24,762 nucleotides of DNA from Armatimonadetes bacterium UBA5419 (lineage in GTDB: Bacteria; Armatimonadota; UBA10988): assembly GCA_002409445.1 (NCBI GenBank), contig DHNJ01000054.1, positions 1-24,762 of the forward strand, read 5' to 3'. A program made the position numbers and the translations under genes. Positions 14,172-23,104 of this stretch are shown here, in pieces. Within the stretch, counting starts at the first letter, position 1, and each line of letters starts with the position of its first letter. The notes below the pieces were generated by a model. The model ran no database searches. It saw nothing but the letters and a program-made list of their open reading frames with translations, and was not told the DNA's origin.

Positions 14172-17100
14172 ATGACCGTGATGCTCCGCTGGCCACACCG
14201 CCGGACCAGCTGGTTGGCGTGTGCCGTGCTGCTCGTCGCCGGCCTGCTGGCCGGGCCGTCGCGTGCACAGACGGTCACGCCCGTCACCGCCGCTGACCGG
14301 GCGCGCTTTACCCGCCTGGCCAACGACCTGGACGAAGAGCGCCTACGCGGGCACGTCGCCGAGTTGGCGCAGTTGGGCTCGCGCGTTAGTGGCTATCCCG
14401 GCGCGGACCAAGCTGCGATCTACCTGCGCGAGCAGCTCGAGCAGATCGGCGTGCGGGATGTACGCTACGAGCAATTCAACGTCACCGTCCCCGTCGACTC
14501 GGGCGCCAGCCTCGAGGTCCTCGACGCCAGCGGCAACCCCACGGGCGAACCGCTCCAGTTGCATTCCCTCTGGCCCAACCTCGTGCGCACCAGCCAGTTG
14601 CCGCCCGCCGGGCTGACCTCGCAGTTGGTCTACGGCGGCCAGAGCTCGCTGCGCGACTATGACGGCACCGATATCGAGAACGGTATCGCCCTGATCGAGT
14701 TCAACTGCGGCAGTGAGTGGCTGAACGCGCCGCGGCTTGGCGCGCAGGCGGTCATCTTCATCGAGCCGGCCGACACCATCCGCGGTGAGGTCGAGGCCAA
14801 GTTCTCCTCGATCCCCGTCGACATGCCGCGCTTCTACATCGCCCGCCGCGACGCCGACTTCCTGCAGACCCAGCTCGAGCACGAGCCGGGTCTGCGCGTG
14901 CGGCTGCGCGCGGAGATGCCCTGGATGCGGCGCCCGGCGCGCAACATCATCGCCACGATCCCCGGCTCCAGTCCGCAGCTCGCGGGCCAGGTCGTGCTGA
15001 TCGAGGCCTTCTACGATTCGATGTCCATCGTCCCGCAGCTGGCCCCCGGCGCCGAGGCGGCGCTCGGCGTGGCGACGCTGCTCGAGCTGGCGCGCGAGTT
15101 CGTCGCGCGGCCGCCGGCGCGGACGGTGCAGCTGCTGCTGACCGCTGGGCACTACCAAGCCCTGGCCGGTTCGCGCGAGTACCTCGATAGCCATTTCCAG
15201 TCGATCACGGACGGCTCCGAGCCGATCTCTCTGTACAGCAGCCTTGACCTCGCCTCGAAGACGCGCGGGCTGGGCATGTTCTACAAGGGTTTCTACTTCG
15301 ACCAGCGTGACGACGTGCGCCAGCGGTTCGCCGACCTGGGCCGCGTCTGCCGCGAGCGCGCCCAGCAGGTCGCCCAGGCGCTCGGCGTGAACCCGACCGA
15401 GGCGTTTGCCGACGGGATCAACCCGGTCCAGGGCAAGACCTGGGCCAACTACCTGCCCAGTCGCCTGGCCTTCGGCTCCGAGCTGTTCACCAGCGCCAAC
15501 GGCCTGGGGGTCGCGTTCTCGACGATCGATGACTCGCGGCCGCTGATCGACACGCCGTTCGACACGATCGACCGCATCGACTTCGACAACGTGTTCCGGC
15601 AGGCGCGCTTCCTCAAGTGCATGTACGACATCATCCTCAATGAGGAGCAGGTGCCGTTGCCCGAGCGGGCCTACCTGGCGCGCATTCACGGCCAGGGCGG
15701 ATTCGCCACGGTTGGCGGGCGCGTGGCGCTGTTTGACCCGCGCGAGAGCTTCATCCCGGACAAGGCCGTGCCCAATGCGCTCGCCGTGCTGAGAGCGCCG
15801 GGCAAGTCGTACACCGGTGTGCGCGGCAACATGATCGAGATGGTCGAGGGCAGCGAGTCCCAGTTCCGCTTCGTCGGCGTCAAGCCGTCCTCGGCGGGTG
15901 GCGACCCAGTCCGCTCGATCGAGGCTTACGCGCTGGACCCGCAGAGCGGGCAGATCCGCTATGCACCAGACCGCGGGACCAACGGCGCGGTCGCCTATCC
16001 GACCGATGTGACCGTGGATATCCCGCGTCGCGACGCGACCGTCGTCGTCTTCCAGTGCGTTTCGACCGCCCTGTTCGAGCTGGTCGACCCGCAGACGATG
16101 GAGGTTCTCAAGTCGCTCAACGTCTATGACGGACGTACGGACTCGGAGCCGCAGCAATACGGTTACTGTCTGGTCCGCCCCGAGCCGGGGCAATCGCACG
16201 TCGAGACGACCGCGGTGGTCTTCTCGCGGCCGGGCAGCCGGTTCAAGGTGGTCATGGGCTCTGGCTTGGCGAGCAAGCGGTTCATCCTGATCAACAGCTA
16301 CGCGGACCGTTCCCAGATCCCGAATGACGAGAAACACTTCCCGAAGGTCGCCAGTGACTCGGAGGCCGCCGAGGGGTTCGGCTACGAGGTTCTACCGGAC
16401 GGCTCGGGCGTGTTCTTGCCGCGGGATAAGATCGGCACGGCCGAGGACCGGGTTACTCGCGCGATCTACTACACGCCGTACATGGTCGCGACCGACATGT
16501 GGAACCTCGACCAGTTCCGCATCGACCGTCTGCGCCGCTTCCGGATCGTTAACGAGCAGATCGACTCGCTGCATAACGCCGCCGAGGTACGGCTGAAGGA
16601 GGCGAAAACGGCGCTCGCCGATCGGCGCTACCAGGACTTCGCGGCCGCCGCGCGCGCGGCGCACGGCTTTGAGGCGCGTGCCTATCCGGACGTACAGAAG
16701 ACCGCGGACGACGTGGTCAAGGGCGTCATCTTCTACCTCGCGCTGCTGCTGCCCTTCGCCTACTTCAGCGAGCGCCTGCTCTTTGCCCGCCCGGAGATCA
16801 ACCGCCAGATCCGGGAGATGGTGCTGATCTTCATCGTCATCTTCATCGTCTTCAGCCAGGTTCACCCGGCCTTCAAGATCACGATGAACCCAGTCATCAT
16901 CTTACTGGCGTTCATCATGCTCGCTCTGTCAGTGTTGGTCATCGCGATCATCGCCGGCAAGTTCGAGGAGCAGCTCAAGGACCTGCAACGCCAGATGGGC
17001 GGCACGCACAGCGCGGATATCGGGCGCCTGGGGGTGACCTCCGCGGCGTTCAACCTGGGCATCTCGAACATGCGCCGGCGCCCGCTGCGCACGGCCCTAA

Positions 17101-18959
17101 CGTGCTCGACGTTGGTCCTGCTGACGTTCACGGTGCTCTCGTTCACCTCGGTCGTGCAGCAGTTGAGGTTCAACACGGTCAAGGCGCCCGGGCGGCCGGC
17201 TTACCAGGGCATCATGATCCGCTCGGCGACCTGGCGCGCGTTGGAGGAGCAGGGCTACCAGCTGCTCAAGGACGAGTTCGGCCAGCGACACGCGGTGGCG
17301 GGTCGTGCTTGGTTCTACACGAGTGAGCTGGGCGAGCAGAGCTTCGTGTCGATCAGCTCCAACAAGTCCAATGTCAGTTACGATGCCAAGGCACTGTGCG
17401 GGCTGACGCCGGATGAGGCGAGCGTGACGAAGATCGACGAGGCGCTCAAGTCCGGCCGGTGGTTCACCGATGCGGATGTCTACTCATGCATCCTGCCTGA
17501 AGGCATCGCCGACGCGTTCAACCTGGACGAGAAGGACCTCGGCTCGACTAAGATCCGCATCAACGGGGTTGAGTTCGACCTCGTGGGCATCATGAACAAC
17601 GCGCGCCTGCGCGCAATCGAAGACCTGGACGGCGAGATGCTCACGCCGGTCGACTTCATCATGATGCAGCAGATGCAGGGTCAGCAGCAGGGTGGCGGCG
17701 GCGGTGGCGGCGAGAGCGAGCAGGGCTTCCAGGAGTATCTGCACCTCACACCGGATGCCACGGTCTTCATCCCGTTCGGCACGCTGATCAACATGGGCGG
17801 CACGCTGCGCTCAATCACGACCGACTTCGACGATGTCGACAGCGTGACCAAGCGCCTCGAAGAGTTGATGCCGCGGCTGGGCTTCAACCTCTACGCTGGT
17901 AAGGGCGAGGAGATCGTGCGCTACAGTTCAGTCTCGTCGACCTCGGTCAGTGGTCTAGCCGACCTCCTGGTGCCGATCGCCATTGCCGCGCTGATTGTGC
18001 TCAACACGATGCTCGGCGCGGTGTACGAGCGGTTCTCCGAGATCGGCATCTTCTCCAGCATTGGCCTGGCCCCCTCGCACGTGGCCATCCTGTTCATCGC
18101 GGAGGCGTTGGTCTACTCGATCATCGGTGCGATCTTAGGCTACTTGTTAGGCCAGGTACTGAGCTACCTGCTAGGCCAGTTCAACTTGCTCCAAGGCTTG
18201 TCGCTGAACTACTCCTCGGTGGCGGCGATCTGGTCCACCTTCGTGGTCATTGGCGTGGTCTTCTTGTCTACGCTGTATCCCGCAAAGAAGGCCGGTGAGG
18301 TCGCAACGCCGGGTGTCGAGCGACGTTGGCGCGTGCCCGACCCAGAGGGCGACCACTGGGTCATCCCGCTGCCGTTCTCAGTCACGGGCAAGCAGGCGGT
18401 GGCGATGAACAAGTTCCTCGCCGAATGGTTCAACGCCTACGAGGAGTACTCGATCGGCGACTTCGTGACCGAAAACACGCAGTTGCGCGCGGTGGACGGT
18501 CAGCACGGCACGGGCTACGAGGTGTCGCTGATGGCTTGGTTGGCGCCGTTCGACCTGGGCGTCAGCCAGCATGTGACCCTGCGCACCAAGCTCACGGACA
18601 TGACCGACGTCTACGAGATCGACATCGTCCTGGACCGTGAAAGCGGCGATGTGAGCAGCTGGATGCGGGTCAATCGCCGCTTCCTCAACACCTTGCGCAA
18701 GCAGTTCCTCATCTGGCGGACGATCCCCGCCGAGGAGAAGGAGCTCTACCTGCTCGACGAAGATGAGCGGGTCGAGGAGCGGCGCAGGTTAATGTCGCAG
18801 ATCCGCGTCGAGGCTCGCGATGCCATGGCGACGGATGAGGACGAGGCGCCCGAGTTGAGCGACGAGATCCCCACGGACTCGATCGTCGGGGTGCGCCCGG
18901 AGGACCGACCGGAACCGAGCTCTGGCCCGGCAGACGGTGAGGGGAGTGCAGAAGGGTGA
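14172..18959 (+). CDS. FtsX-type permease with inactive M28 peptidase-like ectodomain
   Basis: This 1595-residue membrane protein starts with a signal peptide (RR at 10-11, hydrophobic core, AxA-like cleavage after SRA32). Residues about 50-490 follow the layout of an M28 aminopeptidase with a PA-like insert (about 145-250), but the expected zinc and catalytic residues are changed: EAFYDS (278-283), GAEAAL (293-298), GHYQALAGS (326-334), DTPFDT (460-465). After a beta-rich middle come membrane helices at about 848-865, 883-896 and 906-930. The FtsX/MacB core follows: helix 972-995, an extracellular part with a 7-Gly run (1174-1180), and three helices at about 1262-1365 containing YERFSEIGIFSSIGL. 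A soluble tail of about 226 residues follows. ATG 14172 has GAGG upstream. Its ATPase is not in the window. Confidence 0.85.
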   Translation: MTVMLRWPHRRTSWLACAVLLVAGLLAGPSRAQTVTPVTAADRARFTRLANDLDEERLRGHVAELAQLGSRVSGYPGADQAAIYLREQLEQIGVRDVRYEQFNVTVPVDSGASLEVLDASGNPTGEPLQLHSLWPNLVRTSQLPPAGLTSQLVYGGQSSLRDYDGTDIENGIALIEFNCGSEWLNAPRLGAQAVIFIEPADTIRGEVEAKFSSIPVDMPRFYIARRDADFLQTQLEHEPGLRVRLRAEMPWMRRPARNIIATIPGSSPQLAGQVVLIEAFYDSMSIVPQLAPGAEAALGVATLLELAREFVARPPARTVQLLLTAGHYQALAGSREYLDSHFQSITDGSEPISLYSSLDLASKTRGLGMFYKGFYFDQRDDVRQRFADLGRVCRERAQQVAQALGVNPTEAFADGINPVQGKTWANYLPSRLAFGSELFTSANGLGVAFSTIDDSRPLIDTPFDTIDRIDFDNVFRQARFLKCMYDIILNEEQVPLPERAYLARIHGQGGFATVGGRVALFDPRESFIPDKAVPNALAVLRAPGKSYTGVRGNMIEMVEGSESQFRFVGVKPSSAGGDPVRSIEAYALDPQSGQIRYAPDRGTNGAVAYPTDVTVDIPRRDATVVVFQCVSTALFELVDPQTMEVLKSLNVYDGRTDSEPQQYGYCLVRPEPGQSHVETTAVVFSRPGSRFKVVMGSGLASKRFILINSYADRSQIPNDEKHFPKVASDSEAAEGFGYEVLPDGSGVFLPRDKIGTAEDRVTRAIYYTPYMVATDMWNLDQFRIDRLRRFRIVNEQIDSLHNAAEVRLKEAKTALADRRYQDFAAAARAAHGFEARAYPDVQKTADDVVKGVIFYLALLLPFAYFSERLLFARPEINRQIREMVLIFIVIFIVFSQVHPAFKITMNPVIILLAFIMLALSVLVIAIIAGKFEEQLKDLQRQMGGTHSADIGRLGVTSAAFNLGISNMRRRPLRTALTCSTLVLLTFTVLSFTSVVQQLRFNTVKAPGRPAYQGIMIRSATWRALEEQGYQLLKDEFGQRHAVAGRAWFYTSELGEQSFVSISSNKSNVSYDAKALCGLTPDEASVTKIDEALKSGRWFTDADVYSCILPEGIADAFNLDEKDLGSTKIRINGVEFDLVGIMNNARLRAIEDLDGEMLTPVDFIMMQQMQGQQQGGGGGGGESEQGFQEYLHLTPDATVFIPFGTLINMGGTLRSITTDFDDVDSVTKRLEELMPRLGFNLYAGKGEEIVRYSSVSSTSVSGLADLLVPIAIAALIVLNTMLGAVYERFSEIGIFSSIGLAPSHVAILFIAEALVYSIIGAILGYLLGQVLSYLLGQFNLLQGLSLNYSSVAAIWSTFVVIGVVFLSTLYPAKKAGEVATPGVERRWRVPDPEGDHWVIPLPFSVTGKQAVAMNKFLAEWFNAYEEYSIGDFVTENTQLRAVDGQHGTGYEVSLMAWLAPFDLGVSQHVTLRTKLTDMTDVYEIDIVLDRESGDVSSWMRVNRRFLNTLRKQFLIWRTIPAEEKELYLLDEDERVEERRRLMSQIRVEARDAMATDEDEAPELSDEIPTDSIVGVRPEDRPEPSSGPADGEGSAEG

Positions 18960-20944
18960 GACTAGACCCTGAACTCCAGATCTACCGTGACTTGATGGAG
19001 CGGCCGACCCATTTCGAGGACGGCTTCGACATCAAGACCATCATCGGCATGCTCTTCCTGGGCTTCTGCATCCTGCCTGGCTCGATTTACCTCGGCCTGG
19101 TGATGGGTTCGGACCTGGGGCCTGCCGCCGAGTGGACCACGATCATCCTCTTTGCCGAGCTGGCGCGTCGCTCGTATACCAAGCTCACGCGCCAGGAGAT
19201 CTACGTCCTCTACTACGTCGCCAGCCACCTGGTCCGGGCCAGCGGGACGCTGTCCATCGCTGGCGGGTACTTCGGCTGGATGATCTACAACCAGTACTTC
19301 GCCTACTCGCAAGCGGCGAAGGGCTTTGGCATCTCGGGCCAGGTGCCGACGTGGGTGGTGCCTCCAGAGGGGTCGATGGCGCTGATCCAGCGCACGTTCC
19401 TCCACCCCGACTGGGCCATCCCGATTGCCTTGGCCGTAGGTACGTCGTTCGTCGAGCGGCTGAGCTGGTACGGGTTCGGCTACACGCTCTTCCGCGTCAC
19501 CTCAGACAAGGAGAACCTGCCGTTCCCGATGGCACCGATCGCCGCGCAGGGCGTGACGGCACTCGCTGAGATCACCTCGAAGACAGAGACCTGGCGCTGG
19601 CGCCTGTTCTCCGTCGGTGCGATGGTCGGCGTGGCGTTCGGTGTGGTCTACGTCGGTATCCCGGCGATCTCCGGCGTACTGCTAACCCAGCCGATCCAGT
19701 TGCTGCCTATCCCGTTCCTGGACCTAACGCAACGCACGGAGGCGTTCCTCCCAGCAACGGCGACGGGTATCACGCTGAACATCGGCTCGATCATTACCGG
19801 CGCGGTCATCCCGTTCTGGGCGGTGGTCGGCTCGTTCATTGCGGCGGCGGGCACGTTCGTCTTGAACCCAGCCCTCTACCGCATGGGCATGCTACCGACC
19901 TGGCGCTACGGCATGGACGCGATCCAGACTGGCTTCGCCAACAACGTCGACTTCTACCTCTCGTGGGGGCTGGGTATCGCGCTGGCTATCGCGCTGGTCA
20001 GCTTCATCGATATGGGCATCGAGATGGCGCGCGAGAGCAAAGCGCGCCGGGCCACGGCACGAGCCGAGCGCTCGGTGTGGATGCCGCCGCCGCCCAAGGG
20101 GCGTGGCGATATCCCCATCCCGGTCGCCATCAGCTTGTGGGCGTTTGCGACGACGTTCTACATCTTCCTCTGCCGGATCCTGATCCCGAACTTCCCGTGG
20201 GCCTACTTCGTGTTCTTCGGGTTCATCTGGACGCCGGTCATCAGTTACGTCAGCGCGCGCGTCCGCGGCATCGCCGGCCAGTACATCGGCATCCCCTTCG
20301 AGCGCGAGGCGGCCTTCATCCTCTCGGGCTACAAGGGTGTCGATATCTGGTTTGCGCCGATCCCGCTGAACAACTACGCCGGCCTTGCCGAACAGTTCCG
20401 CGTGGTCGAGCTAACCGGCACGCGCTTCACCTCGATCATCTGGGCTGAGGTGTGGATGTTCCCGATCATCCTATTCGCTAGCTTCTTCTATTGGCAGTTC
20501 CTCTGGAAGATCGCCGAAATCCCCAGCGTCCAGTACCCCTATGCGCAGAAGTTCTGGCAGCTGCAGGCGCTCAACCAGGCGCTGTGGTACACCGCCACCG
20601 CGGAGGGCAACAGCTATCTGCTGCGTGCGCTTAAGTTGCCGATCATCTCGACGGCCTTCGGTTCAGCGGCGATAGCCTACTGGCTGTTCAACCTGTTCCG
20701 ACTGCCGATCACCGCGATCTTCGGTTTCATCCGTGGCCTGGGCTACCTGCCGATGAGCATCCTGCCCGAGATCATCGGCGCGATCACCGCGCAGTTCTAC
20801 TTGATCCCGCGGTTTGGTGCGAAGCAGTGGAAGCTGTACGCCACGGTCATCTCAGCCGGCTTCTCCTGCGGGATGGGCCTGATCGGCATGGCCAGCGTTG
20901 CCATCGCGATGATCCAGCGCAGTGTTACGCAGTTGCCGTTCTAG
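18956..20944 (+). CDS. OPT-like integral membrane protein (DUF6785 type)
   Basis: This 662-residue protein has many hydrophobic helices spread over its length and no signal peptide. I judge it related to the oligopeptide transporter (OPT) superfamily from the ENLPFPMAPIAAQGVTAL segment, which recalls the OPT proline-rich motif, and from overall architecture. Proteins like this are often called DUF6785 or 'peptide transporter' in Armatimonadota and Planctomycetes, but their substrate is unknown. The start is GTG 18956, in a 4-bp GTGA overlap with the preceding permease stop, so the two are co-translated. A GGGGAG ribosome site lies 9 bases upstream. The soluble linker around residue 365-385 is basic and Pro-rich (WMPPPPKGRGD). 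Fourteen or so helices are likely, but I could not count them precisely. Confidence 0.75.
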   Translation: MRLDPELQIYRDLMERPTHFEDGFDIKTIIGMLFLGFCILPGSIYLGLVMGSDLGPAAEWTTIILFAELARRSYTKLTRQEIYVLYYVASHLVRASGTLSIAGGYFGWMIYNQYFAYSQAAKGFGISGQVPTWVVPPEGSMALIQRTFLHPDWAIPIALAVGTSFVERLSWYGFGYTLFRVTSDKENLPFPMAPIAAQGVTALAEITSKTETWRWRLFSVGAMVGVAFGVVYVGIPAISGVLLTQPIQLLPIPFLDLTQRTEAFLPATATGITLNIGSIITGAVIPFWAVVGSFIAAAGTFVLNPALYRMGMLPTWRYGMDAIQTGFANNVDFYLSWGLGIALAIALVSFIDMGIEMARESKARRATARAERSVWMPPPPKGRGDIPIPVAISLWAFATTFYIFLCRILIPNFPWAYFVFFGFIWTPVISYVSARVRGIAGQYIGIPFEREAAFILSGYKGVDIWFAPIPLNNYAGLAEQFRVVELTGTRFTSIIWAEVWMFPIILFASFFYWQFLWKIAEIPSVQYPYAQKFWQLQALNQALWYTATAEGNSYLLRALKLPIISTAFGSAAIAYWLFNLFRLPITAIFGFIRGLGYLPMSILPEIIGAITAQFYLIPRFGAKQWKLYATVISAGFSCGMGLIGMASVAIAMIQRSVTQLPF

Positions 20945-20969
20945 TGGTGTGGGCTGGTTCCGGCGTTAG

Positions 20970-20998
20970 TTGACGCACGTCGGGGCCGGCCCTACCAT
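20970..20998 (+). promoter_or_regulatory. Sigma70-like promoter of tRNA-Arg
   Basis: TTGACG (20970-20975), a 17-base spacer and TACCAT (20993-20998). The predicted start near 21005 is only a few bases before the tRNA, as usual for tRNA genes. The GC-rich discriminator between the -10 and the start is also typical of stable RNA promoters. Confidence 0.6.
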
Positions 20999-21008
20999 GG
21001 GCCTCACG

Positions 21009-21081
21009 GCGCCTGTAGCTCAGTGGATAGAGCAGCGGCCTTCTAAGCCGAATGTCGCAGGTTCGAATCCTGCCAGGCGCG
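21009..21081 (+). tRNA. tRNA-Arg(UCU)
   Basis: A 73-base cloverleaf. The acceptor stem GCGCCTG pairs with CAGGCGC and is followed by a G discriminator. The D arm is GCTC/GAGC. The anticodon loop CTTCTAA gives anticodon TCT (Arg, reading AGA and AGG). The T arm GCAGG-TTCGAAT-CCTGC is standard. The anticodon stem has a G-A mismatch at its first pair (27-43). CCA is not encoded. It lies alone between the OPT-like gene and the convergent kinase gene. Confidence 0.95.
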
Positions 21082-21117
21082 TAAGCGCCCAGCGCGTGGC
21101 CGCCCCGCGCCCTAGCG

Positions 21118-22407
21118 TCACACACCCAACCATGGCAGCACTGCGCCGATGCACCCGCTACGCGCGCCGCGTTCGCGCTCGCTGACCTCGAAGGTGACCG
21201 GCACTTCGTGTTCCTCGTGGCTGGTGCGGATCGTTAGGGTGGTCGTGTACGAGCCAGCCGCCTGGTTGGCCGGCACCCGTAGTACCATCTGCAGCAGGAC
21301 GTCGTGCCCGCGCAGCGCCGGCGGCAAGATGCGCAGGTTTGGGTCCTCGCTGATCGCCTCGCCCTCGGGCTGCCGCCCCGGACGTTTGTCGTGCAGGAGC
21401 ACCGACAGGTCGCGCATCTGCCCCGGCCGGAACGTGCCCGCATGGATCGCCGGCGGGCTAACCTCCAGATGGCTAACCCAGCTGGGCGCGCTGCGGGTTG
21501 CTTGCGGCCGGCGCAGCCCGTCGGCGAACGCGAGCATCGTCGCCGGTCGCTGCGACGGATCGGCTTCGATTGCACGGTCTAGCAGCAGCGCTTGGTGCGG
21601 CCGCAGCTCTGGCGCTACCTCCTGCAGGTTGACCCGCCGCAGCCGCTCGATGGCCGCGGGGCTAGTCGGCGCGATACCGCTAAAGTAGCGCCGCGCAGTC
21701 AGCCCGAGCGCGTAGACGTCGCTGCGTGGCGTCGGCTCGTCTTGCTCGTAGGGGTCCGGCGGCGCATACGGCGGGGCGCCGGCGCCGCTGGCCGGGGGCA
21801 CCGGCTGGGTGCCGTAGCCGCTGACCTCGGTGTAGGGGGCGGCGAGGCCAAGGTCGATCAGCGTCGCGTGGGCGCCGTTGTCCGAGATGATGATGTTCTC
21901 TGGCTTCACGTCGCGGTGGACCAGGCCCATGTCGTGCAGCCGGTCCAGCGCCGATGCGATCTGCGTCAGCCAGACGACCACCGTCGACGGCGCGCGCAGC
22001 GGGTTGTCTGGCGGCACTGTCCGCGCCAGTTCCTCCAGCGTCTCGCCCGCGGGCACGTCGAGCAGCAGGTAGTGCCGTGCGTCGATGGTGACGGTGTCGG
22101 CCGCGGCTTCGCCGGCAGAGCCGGTGCGCGGGTCGATGTGGAACGGGCCGGGCACCGTCAGCCCACGGCCGCGCGGTAGAAAGTCGGCGTCCAGCGACCC
22201 GACCAGCCGGCACTCGGCGATGAACCGGTTCAAGCTCTCCGCGGCCAAGTCCGCGGGCTGGTAGTGGTGCATCTCCTTGAGCAGCCGGGCCTCACCGGCG
22301 CCGCCAACGACCCGGTAGACGGTGCCGTGCGCGCCGCGGCCGAGCGGCTCGATGATTCGCCACCCACTGACCAGGTCGCCGACGGAGTGCGTGAGGGGCG
22401 CAGGCAT
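21118..22407 (-). CDS. Ser/Thr protein kinase with C-terminal beta-rich domain
   Basis: This 429-residue Hanks-type kinase has the glycine loop G23-x-G25-x2-G28 (LGRGAHGTVY), Lys44 (ARLLKEM), the catalytic loop H164-R165-D166-x-K168 (VHRDVKPENIII) and Asp185 in a DLG rather than DFG motif. The activation segment (GTQPVPPASGAGAPPYAPPDPYEQ) is unusually Pro-rich, with APPDPYEQ in place of APE. Asp230 in SDVYALG fits the family. Residues about 310-415 form an all-beta tail (LRVPANQAAGSYTTTLTIR, EVPVTFEVSERE), perhaps Ig-like, ending in a hydrophobic GCIGAVLPWLGV. There is no transmembrane helix, unlike PknB. The stop TAG of the FHA gene directly abuts ATG 22407, so the genes are coupled; GAGG is 5 bases upstream. 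Confidence 0.9.
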   Translation of the reverse strand: MPAPLTHSVGDLVSGWRIIEPLGRGAHGTVYRVVGGAGEARLLKEMHHYQPADLAAESLNRFIAECRLVGSLDADFLPRGRGLTVPGPFHIDPRTGSAGEAAADTVTIDARHYLLLDVPAGETLEELARTVPPDNPLRAPSTVVVWLTQIASALDRLHDMGLVHRDVKPENIIISDNGAHATLIDLGLAAPYTEVSGYGTQPVPPASGAGAPPYAPPDPYEQDEPTPRSDVYALGLTARRYFSGIAPTSPAAIERLRRVNLQEVAPELRPHQALLLDRAIEADPSQRPATMLAFADGLRRPQATRSAPSWVSHLEVSPPAIHAGTFRPGQMRDLSVLLHDKRPGRQPEGEAISEDPNLRILPPALRGHDVLLQMVLRVPANQAAGSYTTTLTIRTSHEEHEVPVTFEVSERERGARSGCIGAVLPWLGV

Positions 22408-23100
22408 CTAGACCTCAACAACCCGCAGGACCACTTTGCCAAAACGCACGGTGTCGCCGATGTTCAGTGGATGGGGCAGCTGGTCGGCGATGGGCCGGTT
22501 GTTGACGTAAGTGCGGTTGTGGCCGCCCAGGTGTGTGACGAAGAGGAACGTGCCCTCGAAGGTCAGTTCGGCGTGCTGGCGATGGACGTAGCCTTCGTCC
22601 AGGCCGGTGAGGTCGATCTGGGGGAAGATCTGGCCCTCGGCGTCCTCGCGGCCGACGAGCATGCGGTCATCGCTGAGCAGGAACTGTTTGCCCAGGACCA
22701 GGCCCTGTTCGACCACCAGTTTCACCTTGCCGCGGCGTGGGCCGCTGGCCAATTGGCCTGGGACCTGGCCGGCCGGTGTCGACGATGACGGGACGGGCGG
22801 CGGCGGTTGGTTTTCGTCCAGCAGGGGCCGGGGAGGCATTTCCGGTGGTTGGTCGTCGGCCGCGGGCGGTGCCGGGGTCGGAGCGGGTATTGGGCTCGCC
22901 GGCTCTGCGTCGTCCAGCGGCTGGCCGCAGGCCTCGCAGACGACGAAGTCGGCGTCGTTCTGGTGCCCGCACGTGGCGCAGGTGAGGACGGATCCGATTT
23001 CCGGGTCGCCGCCGGCGGGTGCGGCTTCCAAGTCGGCGCCGCAGACGTCGCAGAACAGGCTGCCGGCGATGTTCTCGTGCTTACACTGTGGGCAGGTCAT
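22408..23100 (-). CDS. Two zinc ribbons plus FHA domain protein
   Basis: This 230-residue soluble protein has two small zinc ribbons, C3/C6/C17/C20 and C41/C44/C55/C58 (CEACGQPL). A Pro-rich linker of about 65 residues follows (about 60-123), then a C-terminal FHA domain (about 130-230). The FHA domain shows MLVGRED, VHRQHAEL, HNRTYVNNRPI and LNIGDTVRFG. FHA domains bind phospho-Thr peptides, so this is a likely target adaptor for the kinase encoded next. One point is odd: the usual S-R-x-H-A motif reads H-R-Q-H-A. The start ATG 23100 is 4 bp after the vWA gene stop. Zinc-ribbon plus FHA architecture is common in bacterial signalling clusters. Confidence 0.88.
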   Translation of the reverse strand: MTCPQCKHENIAGSLFCDVCGADLEAAPAGGDPEIGSVLTCATCGHQNDADFVVCEACGQPLDDAEPASPIPAPTPAPPAADDQPPEMPPRPLLDENQPPPPVPSSSTPAGQVPGQLASGPRRGKVKLVVEQGLVLGKQFLLSDDRMLVGREDAEGQIFPQIDLTGLDEGYVHRQHAELTFEGTFLFVTHLGGHNRTYVNNRPIADQLPHPLNIGDTVRFGKVVLRVVEV

Positions 23101-23104
23101 GGCA

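Noticed and set aside
14343..16337. 664-codon minus-strand frame inside the permease gene
   Set aside because: Antisense shadow of the M28-like region; Arg/Leu/Asp-rich composition, with no motif or ribosome site.
17691..17711. Seven-Gly run in the permease as a possible phase-variable repeat
   Set aside because: The codons mix GGT and GGC, so slippage would be rare and would not shift frame by whole codons; more likely a flexible linker.
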